Shown: positions 41,999 to 52,450, counted from the first letter of the stretch. The stretch: DNA of 64,000 bases from Vulcanisaeta sp. JCM 16161 (GCF_001316285.1 NZ_BBDO01000010.1:36585-100584), one strand, 5' to 3'. A program made the numbers and translations. The notes: generated by a model from the letters alone, not told the origin.

Positions 41999-43500
41999 GT
42001 GGGTTGGGTAGAACCGATGGTTATGGGCCTAAGAACAAAGTGGTTAGTTATGATGGTGTGAGTGATAATTATTGTGACTATTATAGCTTCCGTTTATTTT
42101 GCTTACCAGGTTTCTAAGCCTCGTATCTGCCCATGCCCTGCTGGATCTTGGGTTAAGCTAATTGTTTATGAGGGTAATAAGACCCTACTCAATGAAATGC
42201 TTGAAGCTGGTCCTCCGTGCTCCTGTGCCGGCATTCGTGGTTGGATACCTCCGGTGTTTAACGTGCCACTGCAGCCACTTAGTGAACAGCATTGTACTAA
42301 CCTAACTGGCATAACTCCGCCGATGGGTGTTGTTAATTTCACATGCTACATTATTGGCGGTGCCTCCCAGTTCGTGATTCCGACATCGATATTCGCCTCA
42401 CTGAGCAACCTCGGTAACGCCATGGGCTTTATCAATGAGTTTCTTAACTACAACGGGCTCAGCTTAGATGAGGCATTTAATGGGACTGTGAAACTGCTAA
42501 TGGGAATACCCGTGGTTAGGGAGTACGTAGGCAACGGTAGGCTTGTCCCGGCTGGTGAGGGCTTCATAACAAGCATTACTAGGTCTGGAAATTACTTAAT
42601 TATAAATACCGTTGGTATTGAGTATACAATAAACGTAATAGCACCAAACAATATGAGAATTGGCATAATACATGTCAAGTACTACCCACTGGAACCAATG
42701 GGGATAGAGAGGATTGAGATAATTCTAGTACCAAAGAGTATGGTGCAGGAAATAAACAAAATCAGGGTTGTAAACGAAACGGAGACCACAGTAAGTTGGG
42801 CTGGTTATGTGGTTTATTATAACAATTACTCGCTATCTGACGTATCCGCTTATTTATACGTACCCTCAGGCATAAGTGGTAGTTCAAACACCGCAGTCGC
42901 AGTCTGGGTAGCTACGGACCAAACTATAATTATTTGGTACCCTATATGCAAGCCGGATATATGTGGGAGGGGTCTGGGCCTACCATAATTATTTGGTATA
43001 CTGGGACGGCCTTTAATTACGAGCCACAAGTACTTGCTGAGGGTTCCTATTCACAATATGAGGGTTACTACATATATTCGTATATAAGTAGTCCATCTTT
43101 CACAAATAATGGTAATACTGAGTTATGGACCGTGTGTTATGAGGTAGTTAACCAGCAGGGTAATGGTCAGGGCCAATGCGTCACGGTGACCGTGTCTAAC
43201 AACTTCAACGGTTACTCAACGTACTTCCCATATGCCCAATACATAGTTGAATCACCAAATTTGGGTGAGGTGCCGGTGCCAAGCTTTCCACCAATAGGGC
43301 TGTATAACTGTTACGTGAATCCCATTGGCGATTTAGGAAGCTTCAACTGGAACTCGCAGGGCTTCCTTGTCTATGTTCTATCTTTCGATAATAATTACGG
43401 ACAGACTGCATGTCCAACCGAGTATTATTACTATGGAACATCGAGTTGGATAGACTCTGGGTTCCAGGTTTATGAGGGCTGCCTGGGAGTAATATCCTAA
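41999..43500 (+). CDS. Large exported surface protein C (frameshifted)
   Basis: About 500 residues. It begins MGWVEPMVMGLRTKWLVMMV, with a membrane helix (VIIIVTIIASVYFAYQVSK), then a Cys-rich stretch (RICPCPAGSW ... CSCAG), a helical region around GFINEFLNYNGLSLDEAFNG and a beta-rich end. One-base frame changes near 42060 and 42940. The part DVSAYLYVPSGISGSSNTAV is like the C-terminal part of the 8056-9465 protein. The start is adjacent to promoter element C. No enzymatic motif. Confidence 0.6.
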
Positions 43501-43913
43501 GGACGAGTTTGTAAGATATTTAAAATAAATTTAAAATTAAGATTACTTTCTTTTATCTTTCTGCATTGGTTTTATTTTGCATGGTTTTTCTCCACGTCTT
43601 CTTGCTAATTTCCTTGTCCGTGTCGTGTCCTGACCTGAGTGGTAGGTAATGAATGGCATGGTATGTCTTTGAGTTTTTGATATACATTCTAAGTTTGAAT
43701 ATATCCTCCGCACACTATGTAGGTTATATTCCTCAAAATCTCATCTATAAAGAACCTTCGCCTAATGGGCCGAGTCAGCCCTAGGTTAGTTGAAGCCATT
43801 GGGGAATTGCTTAAGACACGTAGGGGAATCTAGTGATGTTTAAGTATAGAGATTGGCCTATTGAATTGATTGACAGACGGAGAAGCATGGTATGTCAGTT
43901 ATTGTGATAATCT
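43501..43913. other. Intergenic region after gene C
   Basis: About 400 bases. It starts with an A/T-rich stretch containing T-runs (43546-43575), a likely terminator for gene C. At 43769-43831 a tiny frame MGRVSPRLVEAIGELLKTRR and a second just after, MFKYRDWPIELIDRRRSM, are coding-like but too short to name; they may be remnants of a DNA-binding or transposon gene. Confidence 0.35.
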
Positions 43914-44179
43914 CTAAAGAGAATAGAAAGTCACTATCGTGACCTCGATTATAACGGCATACACAGTATACCTACTCCTATTGAGATTAACGGTCTTCAT
44001 CATATTGATAGTGTATAGTCTGGACCCGTGGTAATGGAACATGTATTGTGGGTCTACATGGTTATATTAACTAACTCATCATCACTAATCCATGAACCTG
44101 CTAGAAGTTGCGTACTTTGCATATTCAACAGAGCAATCAATGTTAGTACTAGGATTACGTCAATTGTTATGAATACCAC
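43914..44179 (-). CDS. Small exported or membrane protein (one frameshift)
   Basis: Begins at GTG 44179 with a hydrophobic signal (VVFITIDVILVLTLIALLN), followed by QSTQLLAGSWISDDELVNIT, a frame change near 44055 and then DPQYMFHYHGSRLYTINMM to TIVTFYSL and a stop at 43914. CTATAAG at about 44195-44203 is placed for a leaderless start. Length about 88 residues. No family. Confidence 0.4.
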
Positions 44180-44310
44180 AGTCAAGACCTAGTTCTTATA
44201 GCTTATCCTTACTTAATGATTTCATCCTTACCAACGTCTTCCTCGTTGATTGTGGCTATCTTTTATTAAGAATAATGTTTATTAAGGGGAATTGAAACTT
44301 AATATCCACA

Positions 44311-44766
44311 ATGAGTGAGGGGTTGAGCGATACAATAACGACAATAATACTCGTGGTAGTAGCAATAACATTAACCATAGCAATAGTAATTTGGGTATTT
44401 GGAATAGCCGGCAATGCATCAAGGTCATTTGGCGTTAGGGTTATGATTGAGGGCCCAAGCATGTCGCAAAATAACGCTACATTCATAATAATTAATTCAG
44501 GCACGGAGTATGTGGAGTTAGCATACATCGTGATTAATAATGCTGAGTTCACATCAAGTAATAGGTGTGTAATACCACCTGGAAGCTCAGCGTTATTGAC
44601 TATAATTAGTAATGGGACGCATTACGTAGGTGCGGCGTTGAGGGTTGGAAATTGCACTGCGAATTATAACGGTGATTCGAGGATCTACGGCTTAAACACG
44701 GCAGAGGTGGTATTCACGAATGGTCAGCAGGTTCTTTATGAAACCCTGAACCTACAGGGTCAATGA
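44311..44766 (+). CDS. Orphan archaeal type IV pilin
   Basis: 151 residues. MSEGLSDTITTIILVVVAIT is a very short class III signal: the G/A cleavage site EG-LSD followed by the hydrophobic pilin helix. The rest is a beta-rich extracellular domain with two Cys and several glycosylation sites. A TATA box GTTTATTAAG (44277-44286) lies 26 bases upstream. It is distant from the main pilus cluster but could be assembled by the same ATPase. Confidence 0.75.
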   Translation: MSEGLSDTITTIILVVVAITLTIAIVIWVFGIAGNASRSFGVRVMIEGPSMSQNNATFIIINSGTEYVELAYIVINNAEFTSSNRCVIPPGSSALLTIISNGTHYVGAALRVGNCTANYNGDSRIYGLNTAEVVFTNGQQVLYETLNLQGQ

Positions 44767-44772
44767 GGTTCG

Positions 44773-45596
44773 TTAAACCCTTAACTGCGATATTAAGACG
44801 CCGGCCAACGTTATTGCCGAGCCTATTACTTCCATCTCCGTGGGCACCTTGCCAAGTATTAATAGGGCGAATAAGTATGCGGATGCGGGTACGAGTATTG
44901 AGATCGAGCTTGCCGTCACGGGGCCGAGATCCTTAACACCGAGGAACCAAAGTAGGAAGCCCATTACCTGAGCCACCAATGCAACGATTATGCCCCACGC
45001 AATGGCATTCAGTGTCAATTTCATATGCGGGTTAATGATAAGTGTTGGTGCTGCTATTAATGCCGATATGACGGCCATCGAGGCATTCAACCTAATGAGG
45101 TCCTCATGGATCAGTTTCCTCCTGTAATAATGAGTGCCCAGCGCCCAAATGAAACCACTAAGTATTGCAATGGCGTCACCAATGTCAAAGCTATAAACAC
45201 CGACAGCAATCAATAAACCGCTAAATGCCATTATAATACCAACTACCTGCAGCGCAGTCGGCTTTTCACCATATAGGGCTATTGATAGTATTAGTACGAA
45301 GATTGGCTGTGTATAAACAAGCACGGAGACCAGGCTGGGTTTGAACTATACTTAATGGCTAGGTTCAAGAAGACCACGAATAAGGCCCCATTAAGTAATG
45401 CATTGATTACGTACCTACGATTTATTACCAAGCCCCTGCCGATTAGGAATAGTAATAGCCCACCAAAGCCGAACCTATACATCGTGAGCACGAAGGGGGA
45501 CATGTAATACATGGCCACCTTAGAGATGGAGTAGGACGAGCCCCAGGCAATGAGAACGCCAAGCATGGCTAGGTAGCCACGGAGTTTATTATTCAT
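44773..45596 (-). CDS. EamA/DMT-family transporter (frameshifted)
   Basis: Two frames (45291-45596 and 44773-45324) make about 275 residues with ten membrane helices in two repeats, for example LRGYLAMLGVLIAWGSSYSI at the start and SFDIGDAIAILSGFIWALGT in the second. The frame changes near 45325. Such proteins export metabolites or amino acids. It shares a promoter region with the divergent gene at 45654. Confidence 0.85.
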
Positions 45597-45624
45597 AACC
45601 TAGTCACGCGATTAATATGGAGTG

Positions 45625-45630
45625 TTATAA
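45625..45630. promoter_or_regulatory. Shared palindromic TATA box of two divergent genes
   Basis: TTATAA, itself a palindrome, lies 26 bases before the GTG at 45654 and about 29 bases before the ATG at 45596 (minus strand). It would direct transcription both ways, for the DMT transporter and for the membrane protein. Confidence 0.55.
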
Positions 45631-45653
45631 GGATTTCTGGCACCAACCATTTA

Positions 45654-46315
45654 GTGAATAGTAAGGGATTTAAGGGCGTCTTATGGCGTACTCATAATAT
45701 GGGCGTAGGTACAAAGATGCTTGGTAGGCTTGTTTGGTTCTATGTGGGTTTTGTGGTGGTTAATTTCGCATCCCTATTATGGCTCTTCATAACCAGCTAC
45801 CTAACGATATACACCGACATACCACTGCCATACTTCATGCTTTACATACCCAGTAACATAGCCATGCTCGCCCTTATCACCCTGGCGTTAATACTAGGCC
45901 TATACACGTACCTCGCATTACACTCGTGCGTAGCGGCCTTGAGAGGGGTTACGTGCCCATAGCGTTTACGGCAGCTATGATAATAGGCCTAGCCCTACTA
46001 TTGACTAGGCAGTTCATAGCCTCAGTGATATCCCTAATAATTGCCTTGGCGCTAATGATTGGTAATTACGGCGTACTAACCAGCATAGCAACGCATAGGG
46101 CATCGAGGTACATGTGGTTGGCGAGCACGATACTGATCATCGCGGCCATAGTATTGATACTCGTCAATAGGTCGGTCATTAATTACGTGGGGGCAACAAT
46201 ACAGTCATTATCAATACTCGCCTGCGCAATTGAGGTGTGGTCAATAATGGGTAGGCCAAGCCAAGGCAGGGGTTCTAATGCTCACTGTGGAGGTAGTAGT
46301 TGTTGGGCCCCTTGA
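45654..46315 (+). CDS. Membrane protein with six helices (frameshifted)
   Basis: Two frames join near 45935 to about 215 residues. Helices are LVWFYVGFVVVNFASLLWLF, MLALITLALILGLYTYLAL, AFTAAMIIGLALLL and more to the C terminus. The start GTG 45654 is 26 bases after TTATAA. The end is uncertain: the last frame continues into the next gene to 46315, but a frameshift near 46265 would end it at TAA immediately before the ATG at 46278. Function unknown. Confidence 0.55.
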
Positions 46316-46914
46316 AACCAACTGCTACCTTGTATGCGATGGCAATTCCTGCGTGATAATTGACCCTGGTGATGAGGCTGAGGCAATACTAAATACCCTA
46401 GGTAATAGGAGGGTGTTGGCCGTAGTAGCCACGCACCTTCACTTCGACCACGTGGGTGCAGCTAAAGAACTGACCGATAGCCTAGGCGTCCCATTCATGG
46501 TTCATAAACTTGATTGGGAATTGAGAGATGCATTCAACGAATTGGCTGTGAGGTGGGGATTCGCGAGGCCGGAACTCCCGGAGCCCGTGTTCATTGATGA
46601 GGATCAAAACTACCGCTTGACCTAAAGGTTATGCATACTCCAGGCATACGCCTGGCTCAATATCAATAGTTGGCGATAACTTCGTAATCACTGGAGACAC
46701 CTTATTCGCTGGCAGTGTCGGTAGGACCGACTTACCAGGAGGCGATGTGGATAGGCTTAGGGATTCCGTGTGCAGGCTGTACAGGGAATTACCCGACGAC
46801 TTCATAATCTACCCAGGCCATGGGCCATACACCACGGTTGGTGAGGAGAAGCTCAATAACCTGGTAATACCCATGGAGGCGTGCTTGGGTGAGGGCAGGG
46901 CGCAATTCATATGA
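46278..46914 (+). CDS. Metallo-beta-lactamase-fold hydrolase, glyoxalase II-like (frameshifted)
   Basis: About 210 residues. The zinc motif is ATHLHFDHVGAA (HxHxDH), then VIHTPGHTPGSISIV, GDTLFAGSVGRTDLPGG and PGHGPYTTVGEEK. Frame changes occur near 46610 and 46640. This subgroup includes glyoxalase II and persulfide dioxygenase-like hydrolases. Its last codons overlap the promoter of the exported-protein gene that follows. Confidence 0.85.
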
Positions 46915-46937
46915 ACACCCGGTGTAAAAAAAGCCCC
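46905..46937 (+). promoter_or_regulatory. Surface-regulon promoter element, copy D
   Basis: ATTCATAT (TATA-like), GAACACCCGGTGT, seven A and GCCCC. It lies inside the last codons and stop of the hydrolase gene (stop at 46912-46914). Transcription would start close to 46935, just before ATG 46941. Confidence 0.65.
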
Positions 46938-46940
46938 ATA

Positions 46941-48730
46941 ATGAGAAGGACCACTATGCCCAGGCAAATAGGCAGGGCACGCATGATCACCCTGGCAATA
47001 CTCTCAATGGCAGTCCTCTCAATAACCCTGGTAGTCCTAGCCCAGACACAGACCCAGCCAAAGCCATTCATGACCATCACTGGCGAGGCATCACGCATAG
47101 ACTACTACAACGTGAGTAATGCCGCATCGCCAACATTGGTAATACGCGCATACCTAAATAACACACCCGTACCAGTGACAGTGAGTCTATTCGCATTCAC
47201 AACAACGAAGATATACACCGTGGGCTACTACTACGGGGAAGGTACAATAAGTATAAACCTAACAAGCCCCCTAATCAGGGAAGTAGCCGGGGAATGGCAG
47301 GTGACTGAACTATGGCCATCACTACTGGCATTCGTCACCTACGTCTCCAATGAAACACGCACGATTAGGTTCATAATCCTAGCAATACCCTACGACCCAA
47401 GGTGGATAATAAGTAATGAACACGTAACAATAATGGCAACCATAAACCTAACAATGACGAAGCCACTACCAATACCGAGAAACCTAACGAAGTCAACAAC
47501 CATGCAGATGACTAATGCCAAAATAAACATAACAGATCCGTATGGATATACCTACGTGGGTTCATGTATGGGTAATAGTGTTCCATTATCACCTTCTAGC
47601 TTACCATATGTACCTGGCCTAAGCTCAACTGGTTGGCAGCTAGAGAGTTGCTACGAATTTAATGGGCCAATACCGCTATTCTTCGTAAGTTGGGGCTCGG
47701 GGATATGGAGTAACGGTATTACGAATATAAATATTGCATTACATAACGGGGAGGCACAAGCAGGTAGCGGATTCTATGCTTCATATGCCATTTACAACAC
47801 AACAGGCTATTACATACTCTCAACCACGTCTAATGGACCAACAATTACATTCTCACAATCCGTAAATATGTACCTATATGAACCGGTGTGCAATGCTTAT
47901 GAACAACAATTAGCCATTACGCATGGGAGCTCTCTTAGCTCGGCGTGCATGTATGGACAGCAGGTTTATTACGTACCAGGTTCTGGTACCATGTTTGTTG
48001 GACCTATTGGGTATGTTGCCGCGGTTACGTATTACTACTGTTTATTTCAAGGTGGTTCCTGTACGCCTACTTACATTGCAAATGGTACGATGGTGCTAGG
48101 CTTGAGTAGCCTATCATCCGGTATCCTTACAATCTATCCGTATCTTGATATTGGTAATGGTTCAGTGACGAATACCCTAGCCGTATTAATAAACCAGGGA
48201 TTAGCTGGTAAGGCATTCTCGGTGCTTGACGGTCAGTATATTTCGTATAACCCATCTACTGAGTCCTCGCCAACGTATGTCCAGGCCTGTAACAATGCGC
48301 CCAATCCCAGTAGTTTGTCGAATAGTGTCGTAGAATATGGTTTACAGAAGGTGCTAGTGACGTACAACCCGGGCATTCCTGCCTGGGGTGCTGATGTTGG
48401 TGGTGTTATTGCTGAGATTATTGCTGAGGTGGTCTTAGGCGAAGTACCACCTATTATTGGACCGCTCATTGCTTCGCCGTATCATATATACTTAACTACT
48501 TCACATCATCTGAAGCTACAATATACCAGAATTACCTCGTAAACATATATACCAATCCCAATATGTCGTGGCAGTTCTATACTACGTTCGTGGGTTCGCC
48601 AGCCATTACTGTGTCCAGTGGTAATGAGTATTATTGGCCTGCAGGTATTGTGATTAATGGTAGTGGTTACTACCTGGATTACCTGCCCTACCTATACCCA
48701 TGGCCTGGCTCTACTGTGTGTCAGGGCTGA
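46941..48730 (+). CDS. Large exported surface protein D (frameshifted near the end)
   Basis: About 595 residues. I chose the ATG at 46941, not the in-frame ATG at 46911, since the promoter element occupies 46905-46937. A basic start (MRRTTMPRQIGRARM) precedes a signal helix (TLAILSMAVLSITLVVLAQ). Then come DYYNVSNAASPTLVIRAYL, PVTVSLFAFTTTKIYTVGYY, and YLDIGNGSVTNTLAVLINQ. Near 48494 the frame changes and reading continues to SGYYLDYLPYLYPWPG and a stop at 48730. It has a clear paralogue at 54340-55903. Confidence 0.65.
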
Positions 48731-48758
48731 GCGCCGCTGAGTAGGTTCATTGTTTTGA

Positions 48759-50477
48759 TTAAAGCGTTCTGAGTAATTCCTTAACCTTACCTATTACATC
48801 ATCGATATTTATTACTGAGCCCTGGCTCAGGATTAGCCATAACTCCTTCACTGTCGGTAGCTTGTCTGATAATCGCATTACGGCACTCGTCGTCAGTTGG
48901 TCCGTCCAATGGCCTATCCTCACCGCATCCTGAACCTCGGGTAGTCCATCCCTAATTGCCAATGCCTTGACTGCATAGTTGAATGCCCTCTTTAAATCAT
49001 CAATTGGATAGGCGCTGGTCCTCGCCACGTCTAGTTCGTGCTCCGCACTGAGTATTAGCGCGTCTATATCGTTGAGGTTGGAGACTCTATTCAGTGTGAG
49101 TGTTGTTAGGTAGTATAGGTAAGCGATGGCTGGTGCGTATGTGATTAGGCCCAGGCTTATGCCCATTACACTCACTAGGTTTAAAATAATGCCTATTATC
49201 AGTAAGGCTATTGCTGCGCTGAGGTACCTCGTGGTTGGGCTGTAGGTGAGTAGTAACCTATATGTGGCTATGAGCGTCATGATGAAACCCACAAGCAACA
49301 CTATTAAGCCTATTAAGCCCAGAACCGCAGCAGTTATTAATCCCTCAACGATTGAGACTATGCCGGGCGTTATTGAGGGAGTCACATGTTCAATTGCGTA
49401 TATGGCGAGTGGCTCTGCCAAAATGATTATTACTGGGTAAGCAATCATTAGGAGTATTATGCCGAATATGTTTATTAATGAACCGTAGTAACCGATTCGA
49501 ACATTATCATTAATAAAACCCAACCTAGAAAAACCATCCTTAAGGAAAACCATGGCTACTATGAACAATGCATACACTACGTCGATCATTATGGACATCA
49601 CGATCATGTACATCGTAATACTCGCCAAGTTCCCCACCGTTAATCGACCCTGAGATGTGACGTACAGTAGGTTTGCCACTACGTGGTTAAACACCGTGAA
49701 TCCACTCGATAGGGCGAGGACTGGCGGTGGGCTTCCCGTGAGTATTGATGACATTAGGAATGTCATTGTCATGACTATGCTTATGGTAATCGTAATTAGG
49801 AATATTAGCATGCCACGACCAAAGCTATAAACACCGAGCGACGCTGATGAGTTGCTGATGGGCTTTTTTATGGGCTTAATGAGGAATAGGCAAATAATAA
49901 TTAGTAGGATTCCGACTAGTAATACTAGCATTACAATGAATGCGCAGAAGTATGTCCAGTCAGGTCTTGCATTAATTATGGCAGGTACTGGGCGTAGAAC
50001 CACGTATGCGCGTAGATACCTGCAGCTGTTATTAATCATCGTCATATTTAGCCAAGGACCTAGCTGGGCATATGAAACATAGTTGGTGATGTTTGCTGGA
50101 TATACCGTATAACTCCAGGTAGCTGTTAATTCTGCCGTGTAGAAGAAGGGTGGTTTTGGTGATACGTAGTTAATGGTTTTATTAAGAAATAATATATCGA
50201 CCTGGGGTATCTTCTCACTGAGTGTGATGGGTATGGTTTTATTAAATAAGCCAGCAGTAATTGGAGGCCAATGCACGAAGCGGCTTGGGCTTACTTTCAC
50301 ATAGAATGCGATACTGTACGGGAAGCCCGTTGAGGTTAAATTAATGCTAGTAAATATGTAACAGCCATCGAGTGCGAGTACTGCCTTGGGTACTACCATT
50401 AATGCCAGTGCTGCAATTAATAGTGGAATTGAGCGTTTGGCCATGTGTATAGCTGTGGTCATTACGTGGTCCTTCAT
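48759..50477 (-). CDS. Large polytopic membrane protein with an extracellular and a cytosolic helical domain
   Basis: 572 residues. After a signal (IPLLIAALALMVVPKAVLAL) comes an extracellular domain of about 140 residues, then seven to eight membrane helices, for example FCAFIVMLVLLVGILLIIIC and VLGLIGLIVLLVGFIMTLIA. The last 130 residues are cytosolic and helical (ALILSAEHELDVARTSAYP, AFNYAVKALAIRDGLPEV). The intact gene lies tail-to-tail with surface protein D and could anchor or sense it. No family recognised; the tail is somewhat HEPN- or TPR-like. Confidence 0.6.
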   Translation of the reverse strand: MKDHVMTTAIHMAKRSIPLLIAALALMVVPKAVLALDGCYIFTSINLTSTGFPYSIAFYVKVSPSRFVHWPPITAGLFNKTIPITLSEKIPQVDILFLNKTINYVSPKPPFFYTAELTATWSYTVYPANITNYVSYAQLGPWLNMTMINNSCRYLRAYVVLRPVPAIINARPDWTYFCAFIVMLVLLVGILLIIICLFLIKPIKKPISNSSASLGVYSFGRGMLIFLITITISIVMTMTFLMSSILTGSPPPVLALSSGFTVFNHVVANLLYVTSQGRLTVGNLASITMYMIVMSIMIDVVYALFIVAMVFLKDGFSRLGFINDNVRIGYYGSLINIFGIILLMIAYPVIIILAEPLAIYAIEHVTPSITPGIVSIVEGLITAAVLGLIGLIVLLVGFIMTLIATYRLLLTYSPTTRYLSAAIALLIIGIILNLVSVMGISLGLITYAPAIAYLYYLTTLTLNRVSNLNDIDALILSAEHELDVARTSAYPIDDLKRAFNYAVKALAIRDGLPEVQDAVRIGHWTDQLTTSAVMRLSDKLPTVKELWLILSQGSVINIDDVIGKVKELLRTL

Positions 50478-50588
50478 AAATTAATAGGTAATTATGCACT
50501 GGGAAATAAGGTTTTTGTACGTACCTGCTTGATACATTGGGTAAACGTAAACACTTTAAGTATGTATGCAATCCCTGGATTGGGCTTA

Positions 50589-51002
50589 ATGCTTAATAAA
50601 TCAGTGATTGATAGGTTGAGGAGGTTTCCATGGAGTAACTACGGCATTTACTATGCTGTTCTCTTTGGTTCCATAGTTAGGAGGGGTTTTGGTGAGGATG
50701 TTGATATTGCGGTGGAGTTCATGGGAGGCCTTGACCTAGATAGGTACTCGCGTTTGCTCTTTGACCTGTTTGATTACCTGGACACGGATAAGGTGGATCT
50801 AGTGCCCATTGGCGACGGTACCGATTGTTACCTGATTCATGAGGTTTTTAGTGATGGCGTGATACTGTACATGGCTGGCGATGATGCTTGGTTGAGGATG
50901 CATAGGAGGGCCTCTATTTGTGAGGACTTCCTCATTGATGCTGGGAAGTTGGACCTAGTGGTTAATGCGGGTAGGGCGTTGGTGATGAGATGGCGATCCT
51001 AA
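50589..51002 (+). CDS. MNT-type nucleotidyltransferase antitoxin
   Basis: 137 residues with the nucleotidyltransferase core YAVLFGSIVRRGFGEDVDIA (GSxxR, DxD) and KVDLVPIGDG. ATG at 50589, not the upstream frame to 50445, because CACTTTAAG (50552-50560) is a TATA box about 30 bases upstream. It overlaps the HEPN gene that follows by 13 bases. Together they form a standard MNT-HEPN toxin-antitoxin pair. Confidence 0.85.
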   Translation: MLNKSVIDRLRRFPWSNYGIYYAVLFGSIVRRGFGEDVDIAVEFMGGLDLDRYSRLLFDLFDYLDTDKVDLVPIGDGTDCYLIHEVFSDGVILYMAGDDAWLRMHRRASICEDFLIDAGKLDLVVNAGRALVMRWRS

Positions 51003-51403
51003 ATAAACTGCTGAGTATTATTGAGGATATGACTAGGAAGCTCGATGAATTGGTTAATCGCGGCTACGACTTAAACGATTGGCGAGACCAACTGGCGTCG
51101 ATACACGCACTCCAGGTTAAGGCCCAGGCCTTCATTGACCTGTGCCAGCGGTTGTTATCGAACATGGGCATCACGGTAGAGGGTTACTCAGGAATCGCCA
51201 GGAAGCTAAGGGAGATGGGCTTGGTAACGGGTGAGGAGGCCCTGGTCAAGTCGTTGGTGGGCTTTAGGAATGTGGTGGTTCACGGCTACGCTAACCTAGA
51301 CCTCAACTTAGTCGATAAGATACTTAAGTCGAGGGACTATAGGAGGGTCCTCGAACTAGCCCTGGCGCTTAAGGATAGGGTTAGGCAGTACTGGGACCCC
51401 TAA
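50990..51403 (+). CDS. HEPN (DUF86) toxin
   Basis: 137 residues, helical, with the RNxxxH ribonuclease motif in VGFRNVVVHGYANLDLNLV near the C terminus. The leading part (QLASIHALQVKAQAFIDLC) fits the four-helix HEPN bundle. The MNT partner upstream probably modifies a Tyr near this motif. Intact, in contrast to the other two HEPN copies. Confidence 0.85.
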   Translation: MAILNKLLSIIEDMTRKLDELVNRGYDLNDWRDQLASIHALQVKAQAFIDLCQRLLSNMGITVEGYSGIARKLREMGLVTGEEALVKSLVGFRNVVVHGYANLDLNLVDKILKSRDYRRVLELALALKDRVRQYWDP

Positions 51404-51445
51404 CTCCAGGGTATTACATTTAAGGCATTATTAAATCACTAATTA

Positions 51446-51967
51446 ATGCGTTGGTGGGAACTCACCTGGCCTGAATTCGAGAGGGTAGATAAAACAGTGG
51501 CCCTGCTACCGACCGGCATTGTCGAGGCCCATGGCCCTCACTTACCACTGGGTACTGACGCGTTAATGGCCACCTACATAGCCGAGGAGGCCGCCAAGAG
51601 GACCAATGCACTCCTACTACCCACTGTTTGGTATGGTAATACGTACGTACTCGATAAGTTCCCAGGAACAATATCTATAAGCAATGAGACGCTATATATG
51701 CTGTACAGGGATATATTCAGGGAGGTCGCCAGAAACGGCGTTAGGTACCTAGTCGTAATTAATGGACATGGAGGTAACACAGACGCTTTAAACATGGCGG
51801 CTAAGGACGTTGCCAAGGAAACGAACCTAGTCATAATAATCATTAATTGGTGGATAGACCTGGCAAAGGAAGCCAGAAAAAGGGTTCTTGAAACGCCGGA
51901 AGGCCATGCCGCCGAGGACGAGACCAGTGAAGTATGGGCCGGCATAGAGGATAATCGCGCAAACTAG
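51446..51967 (+). CDS. Creatininase-family amidohydrolase, C-terminally truncated
   Basis: 173 residues of a family of about 230-260. Metal ligands and active-site blocks: LPTGIVEAHGPHLPLGTD, VINGHGGNTDALNM and GHAAEDETSEV. The C-terminal 60 residues usual in this family are missing; the reading ends WAGIEDNRAN and no continuation is visible in other frames downstream. It may be a truncated gene. ATG 51446 is 26 bases after CATTTAAGG (51417-51425). Confidence 0.7.
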   Translation: MRWWELTWPEFERVDKTVALLPTGIVEAHGPHLPLGTDALMATYIAEEAAKRTNALLLPTVWYGNTYVLDKFPGTISISNETLYMLYRDIFREVARNGVRYLVVINGHGGNTDALNMAAKDVAKETNLVIIIINWWIDLAKEARKRVLETPEGHAAEDETSEVWAGIEDNRAN

Positions 51968-52450
51968 AATAAAAACAAACTAAAATTCTCTCTTTTTCTA
52001 TATGTATTGGCAATGCATTGAATATTATTCTTTAGTGCCTGGGGTTTGGGAGTAGGGATTGTGGGTGGTTTTGGCGTATTGTTGGAAGTATGTCGTTATG
52101 TTTTGATTTTGAGAGAGTTGATTACTTTTGGTGTGGCTACGTCGTTGAACGGGTATACGTCAGGCGATACTTCCTTAGCGTATAGCTTAATGCCCCATCA
52201 TCTGCTATGCATATGGTTAATGAATCCACCGCCACAGCCTTACTGGCTTAACCACAGACCATCAATAGCTCGATTGAATACATCATGGTCTTGCTTAGGC
52301 AGTCTCACACTTATTAACCCATTGCAATGCACGTGAACCACATTGACGCAGGCTTATTCATCTCCCTTTCAATCAAGTACTTAAGCCAGTTCAGCACTAA
52401 TTTGGTAGTGATTTATTAGCTCCGTTGAGGATTAGCCCTATGGATGATTC
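51968..52450. other. Intergenic region of 480 bases
   Basis: It begins with T-rich runs at about 51985-51998, a likely terminator. A frame at 52046-52336 on the plus strand exists, but its composition is unlike its neighbours (many Leu, Pro and Trp, no repeated motif). I see no feature I can name; possibly remains of an old insertion next to PaREP2. Confidence 0.4.

Noticed and set aside
48233..48469. Minus-strand frame inside surface protein D
   Set aside because: Shadow frame; the plus-strand sequence is conserved with its paralogue.
51968..52450. Frame at 52046-52336 as a gene
   Set aside because: Composition unlike its neighbours, no family, and no promoter at -26.
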